From positions 8,167,501-8,231,500 of the forward strand of contig LR746268.1 in the NCBI GenBank assembly GCA_902729315.2: a DNA stretch of 64,000 nucleotides, read 5' to 3'. The notes beneath the pieces were generated by a model. That model was not told where the DNA came from. It did no database searches and saw only the letters and a program-made list of their open reading frames with translations. Positions 35,201-46,712 of the stretch are shown one piece after another (position 1 is the first letter of the stretch; every line of letters begins with the position of its first letter). Position numbers and translations under genes: made by a program. Origin of the DNA: Spirodela intermedia (Eukaryota > Streptophyta > Magnoliopsida > Alismatales > Araceae).

Positions 35201-38200
35201 CTCTCTCTTGCAGAATCGATAAAAAGGGGAATATTTACTATTGAACCGGTTTGTCTCTCTATAAAATGTGATGAAGAATTTCTTATATATCAAACAATAG
35301 GTATTTCATCGGTTAATAAGACCATGTGCTTAGAAACAGCTGGCATAACCCATCGGAGGCTTGTGATGTCCTTTGAGGGATTTTTTTTTTTTCAAGTTAA
35401 GCTAACGAAAATCAGCAACAATTTAGGATAGAAAATGAAATCAGATGGAAGAGGCGATTAAGGTTTGCAGATACCAAGAGCATGAACCAAATAATGTGCG
35501 AGAGATCTCTCCCCATAATAGCATATACCAAAACCAGTATACAGGGGAAGGGATAACGGGGAAGAGACAGATTGTCATTAAATTTTTCTTGAATCCAACT
35601 CAATGGATATCAATAGGAAGTGCATCCGTACTTGCCATTAAAAATATGACTTAACTCTCAAATAGAGCAGTTAGAAGACTTCGTATTAGTTCCATAATTC
35701 TTAGAAGAAAAACATGAATGAAAAAATGAGAATTAGAAAGAAAAGTGCCAAGAAATATATTAAAGGAGAGATGAATGCTTGTTCATACCTATGAAACTTC
35801 AGGAATGTGTTCCATAGAAAGGAAAGTTGGTTACCCACACGATTAAAAGCATCAAGCAGCTCTTCATTGGACATAGAATGAAGCATCAAATCATTTCCAA
35901 CATCTACAGTACCATTTGATCTCTGCATAGGCATCCAATGAATAAATTGCAGTTCGAATAACATTTAAGATACATCAAGAAAAGAATAAATGGGGCAAGT
36001 ACCTCCAAACTATTTAGTGCACCACCTGCCAATTTTCCACCACTCATCCTCATCCCAAAGCTTTTAGCATCAGCATCAGTCATTTTACTTCTGATGATAT
36101 CTAACTGAGAATCTGTTAAATCATCAATTTTTTGACCAAGTGTCTCGCTGATGTTTTGGAGTTCCTCAAGAAGAATACCGTGTGCAATTAATAGTGATTT
36201 GACAAGATCAATTGCACTTGAACCCATGTGAACTGATTGACTCCACGCCTAGGGATTGAAAGGCAGATTCAATGTGTAAGCCAGATGGATGAAGGCGTAA
36301 ATTGTAGCAATAAAGAGAAGTAAACATGAAACCCTAAGAAACACATTGTTTTAGTCACTACTTAGGTTAAAGCGAAGTAAGCAATAGAGAATTATAAAAA
36401 GCTTTTAACATAAGCTACCGAAGTTTTCTATTACTAAATTTCGTATAAGCTACATTGGGGGATACAACATTGCCTTCATCCAAATAACGGAATTTCAGAC
36501 TTTGCTTCCTGCATAATTTTAATTGTTTACTAGACAATCAATCAGTCATTTTCACATGTTACGATTTTACATACAAATTCACTAATTTAGATCCATTTTG
36601 GAATTATTCATGTCTGGATATTCAGTATAACTCTGGCTACACCACATAACACGATGGAGAATAAGCAAAAACAGCCAGACTTTCAACACCTCAATCGCCA
36701 GCTTATTTGAACATACCTTAGCATAGATCTAGTTTCACAAGTTCACAAGGAACTAAATCTCAATTAGTCGACCCTTCTTAGAATGACTTTCAGTTCTCCA
36801 ACAAATCGGCCAATCCACATTTCTGGGGTATATTTAACGCGAAGATCACACGTATGGAGAAACATTCGTATATACATAGATAGAAAGACATAAACCCATG
36901 CAGCATTGTCATGTTTTTAACATTTTGTCTTAATAAGCATGTTCCCATGAATATACAATGCATTTCATTCCTCAAAAGTATAAACATCATTACTTTAAAT
37001 TATTGTATCTTTGGACAATTACAGGAAATTTTAAAATTGAAATTGTACTTGAGGATGCAAAAAAAAATTCAGCCCCAAACAAAATTAACCATAAGAGAAA
37101 AAATTAATGTGAAGTAGAATGGGTCACTAATGGACTTGAAATATCATTATATGACCACACTGCTCTATCCTAACTCAAGGAACAAATTATCAGAAGATCT
37201 CCGAGGGATATTGCATATGTTTATAAACTAGAGAGCTCAATATCACATACTTCGTCCTGCCTATCGATCTGCCCATCAGAAGCTCCTCCTCCAGCATAAA
37301 AAGGGCTGTAACTCTCCAAATTATATAATATTACAATAAGCAAAGCATCACCAAAATGTGGAAATTTGTCACTAGGAAAAAAACTAGAGTTGACACAAAC
37401 CTTGGTACCTTCTGTGGAGGTGAGTGATTAACAGCTTTCAGAAGGACAATGTGTATACTTAGATCGATAAGAACTGCATGGAAAGAATCAAAATGGACTG
37501 GACAATAGGAATGCAGTCCCAAAAGTGCCTTTGGGGGTATCCGGAATTCATGCACCGCAGCAGGAGAAGAATCAATAGACACAGGCATCTCAAAACTGCA
37601 ATAAAGAAAAACGTTTGTATAGAAATTAGAGGAGCTACAAATTGGAACAGAAGAAAATTAGCTCCTGGTGTTGATAAACAAGAACGTTTGAGTGACCCTT
37701 ACTCGTTCTCTAAGGCTGAGGCGTACATAAGGTCAAACCTCAGTATTACTCCTGGTGTTGATAGGATCTGAAAATTGAAAACTTGGAATCTTTTAATGAA
37801 AAATGACGTCTGTGGCATATGAGGAGAAAATTTCGGAAACCACAACGAACATTAAAATCAAATTCTATCAACGATAGTAAATATAGAACTATTGCGCAAA
37901 AAATAAAACAAAGTGATGAAACATTAAAATACCTAATCAGATAAGCACATGTGAAAAAAAAAGCATGTTGGCTTGTGCCAATGGCAAAAAGAGAGCAACT
38001 CTACCTCATCCTTTTCAACTACTAGGTTAAAAGAGACCATAACGGAAAGAGAAACATCCTGCCTAGCATATTTGATTCGGAATGGCTGTGTGGAGAAACT
38101 GTGGTCAGCATCATCAATTCTCCAAACTCCTGCGATGCTATCGGACAGTGAACCAGGAACTGCAACCATACAGCATGTCACATATGGCCAGTGCAATTTA

Positions 38201-39033
38201 AAATTATGAGGAATACTTCACAAAAAATGGAACACAAATGCAATAGATGTCCAGTGCCCATAAATGCTATTAGCTTCTTCATGAGAACTACAAATAATAT
38301 ACAGTTTCTTTCAAGAGAGCGTAAATGAGAATCTTCAAAAGAATCCTCTTTCAAAAAAAAATTATTTTATTTTTAACAACAGCCAGTATCATGTCCAATG
38401 GTGGCAATTGTTGTTTTCGACAGTGATGTGTGCGTGTGTGCCAAGAAACCAAGAAACCAAGAAACGATATCGCATCAAACCACCTGGAGTCACCAACTTT
38501 CACGAAGTCTTCATTTTCAAAAAATTCCGTCGCTTACAAAATTTGTAACAGGTAGCGTCGTCATTTTCATCTCAACAGCTTGTATCATGCTACAAATGTG
38601 AGTGACCTCAGTTCCATACATTTTCATTATATTAGTAGCATGAGACTTGCGATCCAGCATAACATAATAAAACCATACCTTCATATTGCACCACTCTCGC
38701 TGGTGTCGCAGGTGAGCATCTACTGTCGTCCTCCCACCTCATAGTTACTCTTATCTGATACCATCTGCCCAAGAGAATTTACCCCCTATAAGTCCGGATT
38801 TTTATTCTAGTTCCTAAACAACCCGTCGTCGAGAAGCATTACCCTTGCTGGAAGAGATCCAGGTTGTGGAACCTGTGGATGTAAACGGCAACCTCGTGGA
38901 CAGTCTCCAACATGGCCGGCGGCTCTAAGAAGATCGCCCTCCGGGGCCTCGTTGACTGCTTCGCATGGAGCAGCCTCCTCGAAGACGCTGCCCTCGCGTT
39001 CAAGCCGGCGAACAGCTTCAGCCGCGGCAACAT
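29256..39033 (-). CDS. FAM135-like putative serine esterase (DUF3657 + DUF676)
   Basis: Fifteen exons on the minus strand: 38843-39033, 38679-38764, 38005-38159, 37703-37767, 37409-37595, 37251-37313, 36003-36248, 35789-35922, 33786-33975, 33583-33642, 33244-33495, 30397-30655, 30120-30325, 29833-29883 and 29256-29546. All phases match, giving 811 aa. The N-terminal FAM135 region reads [20 protein letters not shown], then [19 protein letters not shown] and [19 protein letters not shown]. The C-terminal alpha/beta-hydrolase (DUF676) shows [19 protein letters not shown], the nucleophile motif [10 protein letters not shown] (Ser about 618), and a likely catalytic His in [10 protein letters not shown]. 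The substrate is unknown; a lipase or esterase of cytosolic or membrane surfaces is inferred. Introns are long (up to 2.6 kb), and one carries a plastid-like fragment. The start is the ATG nearest the conserved region. Confidence 0.93.
30656..33243. other. Large intron 11 of the esterase gene
   Basis: A 2.6-kb intron. I see no conserved domain, transposon ends or RNA gene in it; scattered open frames of 70-90 codons look accidental. Confidence 0.5.
35195..35335 (+). other. Plastid ycf1-like fragment (NUPT) in esterase intron 8
   Basis: On the plus strand, opposite to the host gene, a frame reads [19 protein letters not shown], then [18 protein letters not shown]. From memory this is close to a segment near the C-terminus of the plastid Ycf1 protein ([11 protein letters not shown]...YQTIGISLVHK). 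Flanks lose the similarity and several residues differ, so it looks like an old nuclear insertion of plastid DNA. It cannot be functional as Ycf1. Confidence 0.6.
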
Positions 39034-40237
39034 AGGCGATCGACCGTGCCGACTCCCCGCACGACTCGCATCCCTGCACTCTCCCCCAGTCCCACCCCCA
39101 CTACCCGAAAATGACAGTAGCAAACTAACTCCCAGGCGCCTAATTCCTCAGCAACTCCACGAATTCCTCCTCCTCCATTCCATTACTCCACGAATTCCTT
39201 CAGGGGCCAAGTCCCCTCGAAAGTCGTCAACGGGATCGGATCCGACGAGCCGCCTAACCAGCTATTCTGCCGGTCGTGGGCTGGGGCCACGTCAGGACGA
39301 CCGCCCCACCTAACTCTCCTTCGCCGTCGGTAAATTCCTAGGGTTTCGCCGTGGACGGAGACCTGAGAGACCGTGGTTTCGGCTTGTCCCTATTCTTCCT
39401 CCTGCTCCTTCCCGGCGGTCGTCGTTTGTCCTCGTATACACAGACACGCGACCAAGGAAGAGAGAGAAAGTAGAGAAAGAAGAGCCAGAGAGAGTGCGAA
39501 CGGCGGGGGGTCTCGGCAGTTGCATCAATTGCTCAATCTCGACCGTTCATTTAACGTCATCAGAACTAAGTGGGGGGCGATTAGAGATCGTGACCGTCCC
39601 CCTCTTCAACGTAATCGTCAGGTGGTTCTCGATAATTTTCCATTGCGGACCGGACAAAGGGAGCAAACCGTCCCGATCATTTGCGGGTAAATGGCCTCCC
39701 AACGGAGCGGGGCCCACGACGAGCCAATCATGAGTGAAAGTCATTCGGTCCCCTGGGCTCCACATTTCTGCAATGGCATGGGCGCAATTTTGAGACTTTG
39801 GGCCGCGTTGACGCACAACAAATATGTCCACTTTATCGAGTGGGCTTGGCCCGCCGTCAAGGAGATCACGACGTACACGAAAGGCAAGAGTTCTCTCAAA
39901 AGAAGGGAAAAGGTGGGTGCTGACGTGGACGCTGACCCGTCATTCAAGGCGCCATCATAATGGGCCTTTCCTGGCGTGGCCCATATAAGCCCATTTCCCT
40001 CCGGCCTATTCACTGCGTCGGGCCTCGAACTAACCGAATAAATTTCGGCCCAATTGACCGACGTCCCGCTCCCGGCAAAGTGTGCAAATACTCCGCGGAA
40101 GCAGGATAAGTATTGAGTGAGACGCTGAAGGGTTTAAGGGGGGTTTAAACGGCAGGTCTCTCTGGGAACAGGCGTCATCTCCCTCTTCTCCACCGCTTCC
40201 GCCTTCGCCGCAACGAGCGGCGGCGCGCTCCGCCGCC
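39034..40237. promoter_or_regulatory. Divergent promoter region between the esterase and NYN/LOTUS genes
   Basis: 1.2 kb between two start codons on opposite strands. The left end (39034-39330) is GC-rich leader sequence of the esterase gene. The right end from about 40100 is the leader of the NYN gene. The open frames between them have no domain features. No clear TATA box could be assigned to either side. Confidence 0.5.
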
Positions 40238-43200
40238 ATGAGAGTAGGGAACGGGCAGGGTTTACTTCTCTATCTCTACTCTCCGTCTCGGCGATCCGCC
40301 TGCTCGCACGTCTTCCTGTTCCGCTGCGGCTCCGGTGACGAATTCCGACGGTGGAGGACCGGGAATTTCTCGACCTCTTCTTCTGCTACAAATTCCTACC
40401 CCTCTCACTCTCAGTGGAGGCACCACGACGAGGAGAGCAAGAGCGTGAAGGTCGCCGTCTGGTGGGACTTTGAGAACTGCAGCATCCCTAGCGGGGTCAA
40501 TGCATTCCGGGTTCCTCATCGGATCACCTCCGCTCTCCGTGCCCATGGGATCCGTGGCCCCGTCTCCATCACTGCCTTTGGGGACGTTGCCCAGCTATCT
40601 CGCTCCACCCAGGAAGCCCTCTATACTTCTGGAGTCTGCCTCAACCACGTTCCTAACTGTCAGTTCCCTTCACTGCTCGATATATACAGATATATGTTAT
40701 CCCTTCTATTCATAATCATCGCCAATTCGCTCCTATATGTTATCCGCCTTCCGCTAATTATTTCATCTGTTTTACGAGGAAATCAGTCGATGTCATTCTC
40801 CTTTTTTTTCTTTCATCTCTAAGGATCGATCATGGAAGTGAAATATGTAGCGTATCAGCTTCGCTTCAGCAATCTAGTGATCTTAACGTGACGATCTTTT
40901 TTCTGGACGCTTGCAAAATGCAGGTGGGAAAAATAGCTCCGATAGATCTCTCCTGGCTGATCTCGTTTACTGGGTTGCTCAAAACCCTCCTCCTGTACAC
41001 TTCTTTCTGATATCTGGTGATGGGGACTTCGCTAACATTCTACATCGGTTAAGAATGAACAACTATAACATACTACTTGCTAGTGGGGATGGAGCTTCTG
41101 GTGCTCTCTGCAGTGCGGCAACACTTATGTGGCAGTGGAACTCACTGGTGAGGGGAGACAGCCTCACTGGCAGGCACTTCAACCACTCCCCCGATGGACT
41201 ACATGGTTCCTGGTATGGCCATTACAAAGGTGCTCTTGACAATCCTTTCCCAGATGGCGAGCAGACTAATATTATGCCTCCAGAGGAACCCACGGAGTTC
41301 CTTACAGATTTCAAGCCCCGTCAGATCCCCAAAGCTTTGGTGAATGGAATTCGCCAGGTTCTGTTTTCACACCCGGATGGAATCAGTCTGTCAGAACTTC
41401 GATCAGAGCTGAAAAGAAATAATATAGTCTTGGAGAAGGATTATTTTGGGCATAGGAAGTTCTCACACCTTCTTTTGTCCATGCCAAACATTTTGAAATT
41501 CAAATTTAATCCTGGCGATACTCAGCCCCTGGTTCATGGTCTCCACCAGAGATCAGTCAGTCAGTCTGAACCGAATTCGAAGCCCAGTGCAGTTGTGGCT
41601 AGTAAGAGTTCTGGAGGTGATGGCAAATCATTCTTTTTGCCTCGAAAAGCAACGGAAAAACATTTTACTCTTGAGAGTGACCTGTCTACTTCGTTTAGAA
41701 ATAGCATAGATGCAGACGGTCCTCACATAGCAACTTCTGCAGAAGAGTCTCTCGCTCTCTGTAAAGGGGCAGATGGTGTTACGATCCATCAGAAGGATGA
41801 TGTGACTGCTTCTTGTAAAGAGGTTGATAAGAAATCTGGTGAATCTCAATCCAGTAAGAAGCAGAATGAGGAGATCTCGACGAGTGAAGGGATTTTTGGA
41901 GGATTGTGGAAAAAACTTATGGGCAAAAGGGGAGGATCAGCTAAGGAGAATACAAATAAAATAGAAAGTGGTCGTGCTTCTGGTGTTGTCTCTGAGAACA
42001 TTGGTGGTTCTAGCCCCGAGGAGATGCAGCCAGGGAAATGCATTGACCGGCCAAATTTGAATCAGAACAGTATATCTCTTTCCTCTTTATCTGGAAAAGA
42101 TACCCTCCATAGTAATATTGACGTGATGGAAGATAAGGACAAAATTGTTGATTGTCCACCGGTTCCCAGTGGAAATTCCTGGGATTCTGGCACAGCTGTA
42201 AAGCAGGATGAAAATTCCCGGAAATCTGGATTATTCAGCCACATTTTCGAGTGGTTTAGATCTTGGAAAGCCAGTTCTAGAGCTTCTGAAAAACTTCAGG
42301 GCAATATTTCTGAATACGTTAATCAATCTGTAGAAGGACAGGGGCCGGATCAACATGGAATATGTTGCACTAACGTGACTCTGCCCGGTATTCAAGCTGA
42401 GCACCATAATTTATTTTCAAAGCCTCACTTTTGGGATTCCATGGAATCATTTTTGGGTACGTCAAAGGCATCAGATCTCATCTCAAAGTCAAGGACTAGG
42501 TACTTTAAGTCATTCTTTATTCCTCTTTGGTTCTCTTACATCTCATTGATTGCCTTCTGATTGGCGCTTATCACCTAGCATATATTTATATGATACATTA
42601 ACTTGAAAGCCCTGTTTTTCACGGGCTTTTCATGTAATTAGTACTCCTGAGGCATTTTCTTTGTTAACTTTAGCATCTTCTCCATAAGTAAGAAAGAATC
42701 ATGGTTTATATAGACCAAAATCTAGTAAATAGATGAAAAAGTAAAGAAAGTTCTATCAGGACAGGGGAATTTCTATTTGCATTTGGTAGGGTAATCTGAC
42801 ACCTCACTTGTTTTTGCCTTTTAAAATGCTGGTTAAAAAGATATTATTAAGTAGGGGGCTTATCTCATGAGCAGGTTGCTTATTTCCCACATAGCTTGTT
42901 TTAACAGTAGATCAGTTCATTAAATTTATTGATCTGTAACTCTTGTACACCTACAAATCATTGCACAATTGATGAAAATCATTTCCCAGAGTTTCGACTG
43001 TAGATCTTTCCATTAAATTTATGAATCATTAAGCTCATTTGTTTAATGGACGAGTTTAAAGAAAATATTAGATTGGTATCCAGGCTGGGATGAAAAATTA
43101 AGCAACTAGGTCTAGAATTGGCATAAGAAAATGATTTTTCTTATATGGGCTATTATTGCATGATCTCTATGCTTTTAGCAGATCTTTTTCAGTCCTGTCC

Positions 43201-44858
43201 AGCAGACACTCTCCCTTATCAGTGCGACGTCATGACTAGATTACAGGAAACACCCTGGGTTTTACTTCTGCATTATAAAAGTAGGGCTCTTATTTTTCAT
43301 ATACTGTCTGCAGTTTATATTTCCACAGAGCAGGTGCTTGTGATTTTGGTCCTTAGATGATACATTAACAGAAAATTTTTCGGAAAGATATCTGTATCCT
43401 TCATTCGTCTATCATACACTTGTAATTAGTTTTACTGCTAGGTGAGCTGTAATATATGCCTATAGGAGGATTTTTGAAGAGTCAACTTACTCATAGGAAG
43501 CTGTAGATTTGACTTCTGTTTGATGTCTAAGCTTTTTTTTCTTCTTCATTTTTGTGTTCAGGGAAGAGCTAATGCGCGGGCTGCAGAGGGAGGGCCCTTT
43601 AGTACTTACTGCTCTTAAAGAGGGCCATCTTTGTCAGCTGGTAAATTTGTTGATCGCGGAAAAGAAATGGTTGGAAGAAAGTACTTCACAGGCTTATCCT
43701 TTCAAGCTAATGCTACCCACTAAAAGAGTGTGCGTTCCATCTCATGCCAATGGAGTCAACGGCTTAAGATCCATCTTCTCAGATAAGATATTTCGGTCCA
43801 ACTCAGAGGCTACTTCCAAGCAGAGCACGCGAGACCAGCCTTGGAATCCTTCTAGTGGGAGTCTGGAGGGCAGAGTTCCGAAGGGTATCGCAGAGCTGAG
43901 AGATTGGTTCAGCAGAATCCACGAGAGCAGTGACAGTGCCCTTGCATCTGAGGACTACGAGAGGCGATTTGAAGGCGAATTCGGTAGAAAGCTCGATTCT
44001 TTAGTGTATGGGTATTTCACTGCGGATGATCTAGTTGCAGCGTGCTCTGTTGAAGCTGAAAGCAGCCCAAGAAGCGTCGGCAGCTGCCCAAAGATATCCA
44101 GAGCAGATACACTCTCTGACTGCAAGACGCTGTTGACGGACTTCCTGGAGCATCATCCCAGTGGCTTTAACATCGGCTTGTTCAGGCCGATGTTCTTCAA
44201 GAGATACGGCTACGTTCTCGATTACCAGGCCCTCGGCTACCCCAAACTTGCATCTCTGTTGCAGATAATGCCGGGCGTGAGGATAGAATCCTCTCTTGTT
44301 CTGCCCGCCGAGGCGCTCCACCCAGATTCCGCCGACCAGAAGGCAGTAAATGGCGCGGAAAGCGAAGTTTGGGACGAACTGGGGCCTCTGTCTGGCTGCG
44401 ACGGAAGGGGAGGAGAGACGGCGGAGAGCTGGGAGGTCAGCGAGGCAGAGGCTTCAGACCCTCAGGAGTCTTCAAGGAAGCGAGCTCATGGGAGGAGTAA
44501 GAATGTGAGCGCTCTTCTGGAGGTTCTTGATGGGTACTACTCGAGGCAGAGGGAACAGGGTGGCGGCAGAGAGGATCGGGTGCTCTTTGCTGAGGGTCAG
44601 ACGGAAGGCGGGCTGCGGGCAGAGGAAGGAGACGGCAGCGCCGCCGGTCGGACCCAGGTGGCCGAACAACCGGTGGATTTCTCCGTCTGCGGCGGCAGTT
44701 ATGCGGAGGCGTCGGATTTGCCGACCCGGAAGCGGAGTATCTCTTTCGTTTCCGATTCAAAAGAGGAAGAGGAATCGGCGAGCAGCTTAGTTGGCAAAGT
44801 CAGGAAGCCGGGCGACTCGAGATCTAAGAACAAACTCGATACCCTTGGAACTGCGTGA
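40238..44858 (+). CDS. NYN-domain (limkain-b1/MARF1-like) protein with OST-HTH/LOTUS domains
   Basis: Three exons, 40238-40658, 40924-42499 and 43562-44858, give 1097 aa. The start lies in a GCCGCCATG context. The first 50 residues are rich in Arg, Ser and hydrophobics with few acids, suggesting an organelle presequence. The NYN (PIN-like nuclease) domain starts at about residue 70 with AVWWDFENCSIPSG; further acidic positions lie in DRSLLADLVYW and ISGDGDFANIL (about 170), and LASGDGASGALCSAA follows. A first LOTUS/OST-HTH domain is at about 275-340 (IPKALVNGIRQVLF, SHPDGISLSELRSELKR). A second is at about 850-910 (DCKTLLTDFLEHHPSGF, KRYGYVLDYQALGYPKLAS). The region between is Ser/Lys/Asp-rich and probably disordered. 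LOTUS domains bind RNA or helicases, and NYN domains can cleave RNA. An organellar RNA role is inferred, not shown. Confidence 0.92.
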
Positions 44859-45178
44859 GCAAGAGTCGATTGTTCCGTTTGTTTCTTCGGCATCATCGTC
44901 GTCGTCGTTATTTTCCGCTCTGGGAAGGTCCATGAGTTGCAGGGGCCCAGAGCTTCCCATTGAGAAAGTCTGGAGAGAGAAACACAGGCAGACAAATTCC
45001 GCGGCATATTTCTTCGGCAAGCTATTGGGTATCTCTCTCTCTCTCTCTCCTCTGTAACTTGCTACACGCTGATTAGGGGGAAGAAAAAAGGATCTAATCT
45101 TACAGCAATCACAGGCCTCGCCCTGCTCTCTCTAAGGAGAGGAAGCTCCCCTGGGGGCGGGCAGAGCAGGCCGGGCCA
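44859..45178. other. Tail-to-tail spacer between the NYN and cupredoxin genes
   Basis: Shared 3'UTR-type sequence with a short CT run near 45033-45050. No gene seen. Confidence 0.5.
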
Positions 45179-45747
45179 TCATATGCTCCATAAAGCGAAG
45201 GACGCCGCCAGAGCCACCGAGAGAGCCATTTGAATGCCGAGAGCCCTCCCTGCCGCCTGCACCAGCGAGGACGCCCTTTTGAGTAGGGAGGAAAAGAAAA
45301 AGGGCAAAAGCGGGGATAAAGAAGACTGGCAATGGCACGCGTTTCTTCTCACCGGTTGCCCGCCGCCGGCGTCCGGCGGAGGACGGGCGGCGGTGGAGTC
45401 CAACGCGCCGGTCGGTAGCGGGATCGCGGGGTTGCTGCTGATGAACGCGATTCCCCCGTCCGAGCCCGCCGTAGAGGCCGACGGCGCCGTCGCCGGCGGA
45501 GGAGCGGAAGCACCGGGCGAGGGGCTGGAAGGGGTGAAACGGCGGGCGTGGGGCAGGGACGGGAGGAAGTCCCCGCCGTCGTCGCCGGCGGTGGGTGACG
45601 GCGCCGGCGAGGGTGGCAGTACCGTCAGGTGGGTTCGCTCTCGCATGTCGCAGGAGTCGAGTGTCTCGTTGCCTCGCGCGAAGTAGTAGTTCCCCGGTCG
45701 GGACGGGTGCCACTGTCGCAGAGAAGCGAATTCTCAGTTTCTCAGTC

Positions 45748-45782
<35 letters not shown>

Positions 45783-46143
45783 GTACCCTGAAGTGGGACG
45801 TGGAGGGGGCTCCGCCCGCGGTGCTGTGCAAGAGGCTCGCCTGGGAAAGAATGCAGAATTTGTAGGCCCTCATGCTGTGAAACATGTAGACGTCGGAGAG
45901 CTCCACTGCTCTGAAAACTGGGGACAGGGAGAAAGAAGAAGAAGAAGAATGAGAGAGGAGACGAGGGACTTCACGAGGAGAGCAGGAGCTCGCGGAGCAG
46001 CTCTCACCGACGGAGTCGCCGACGTGAAGGACTGGTCTTTCCCACCGGGCAAGCTCGTCGACGACCACCGTGCGTGCCCAGGAGGGGCGGAAGTACAGGA
46101 ACTGGACCACCACCAGCAGCTCGAGCCGCCGCGGGAAAGCCAT
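45179..46143 (-). CDS. Phytocyanin-like (cupredoxin superfamily) secreted protein
   Basis: Three exons, 46008-46143, 45787-45917 and 45179-45712, join in phase to 266 aa. A signal peptide (RRLELLVVVQFLYFRPSWA) precedes a cupredoxin-type domain: TVVVDELARWERPVLHVGD, FRAVELSDVYMFHSMRAY, FCILSQASLL, then WHPSRPGNYYFARGNETL and CDMRERTHLTV. The two Cys expected to form the phytocyanin disulfide are present (KFC and DSC). The usual Cys and second His copper ligands are absent, so it should not bind copper and resembles the early-nodulin-like branch. A Pro/Ser/Ala-rich linker follows, with the subfamily phrase AFISSNPAIPLPTG. The hydrophobic C-terminal end (MALSVALAASFALWSI) could serve as a membrane or GPI signal. 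Such proteins are thought to act at the cell surface. A (GA)n tract at 45751-45780 lies just inside intron 2. Confidence 0.82.
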
Positions 46144-46446
46144 GGGGTGGTCACCTCTGCTCCCCTTCCCTCCGTATTATTCTTCCACGCGCGCCGCTCT
46201 CCCTGCTTTTAAGAAGCATGTCTAGAGAGAGAGAGAGAGAGAGAGGGAAAAGGGAATTCCTTTCTCTCACCTCCGTCGACGGGCTCCGCATGGCTTCTTA
46301 TGGGAAGAGGGTACGGAGAAGCGGACAGGGCTTCGGGGGCCGAGTTCTGGAAAAGGAGGGCCAACCGATCCTCGAGTCACCCAACACCACTACCGCGGCC
46401 GAATCTCGCTTTCAACATGAATCTTATGACCATAAAATGATCACTC

Positions 46447-46496
<50 letters not shown>

Positions 46497-46712
46497 GAGA
46501 GACAAGGGGTTGGTCAAACTTTGACCCTCGAGGCTCCCCGGATTATAACGGCGGAAAGCTTCCCTGGGCCCTCCGATTTCAAGTGGCCGAGTCAGCGAGT
46601 CCGGGTCAGGTAAGAGTAAATACTTTCTATTGACGCGGGCAGAAAGCTGCATTTCTGTGATAGTTTCAGTTTCTAAACGGTATAGAGAGCTCAGGCGGCG
46701 GATGCCCTCTCG
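46144..46712. other. Intergenic with (GA)n tracts between cupredoxin and bZIP genes
   Basis: Promoter of the cupredoxin gene and 3'UTR of the bZIP gene. GA tracts occur at about 46215-46238 and 46448-46502. An open frame running through the GA repeat encodes only Arg/Glu runs and is not a gene. Confidence 0.6.

Noticed and set aside
29256-39033. Separate short genes in the 29-39 kb region
   Set aside because: The short frames join by phase-compatible introns into one FAM135-like esterase.
46446-46652. Open frame made of Leu/Ser repeats
   Set aside because: It is a translated (GA/CT)n microsatellite.
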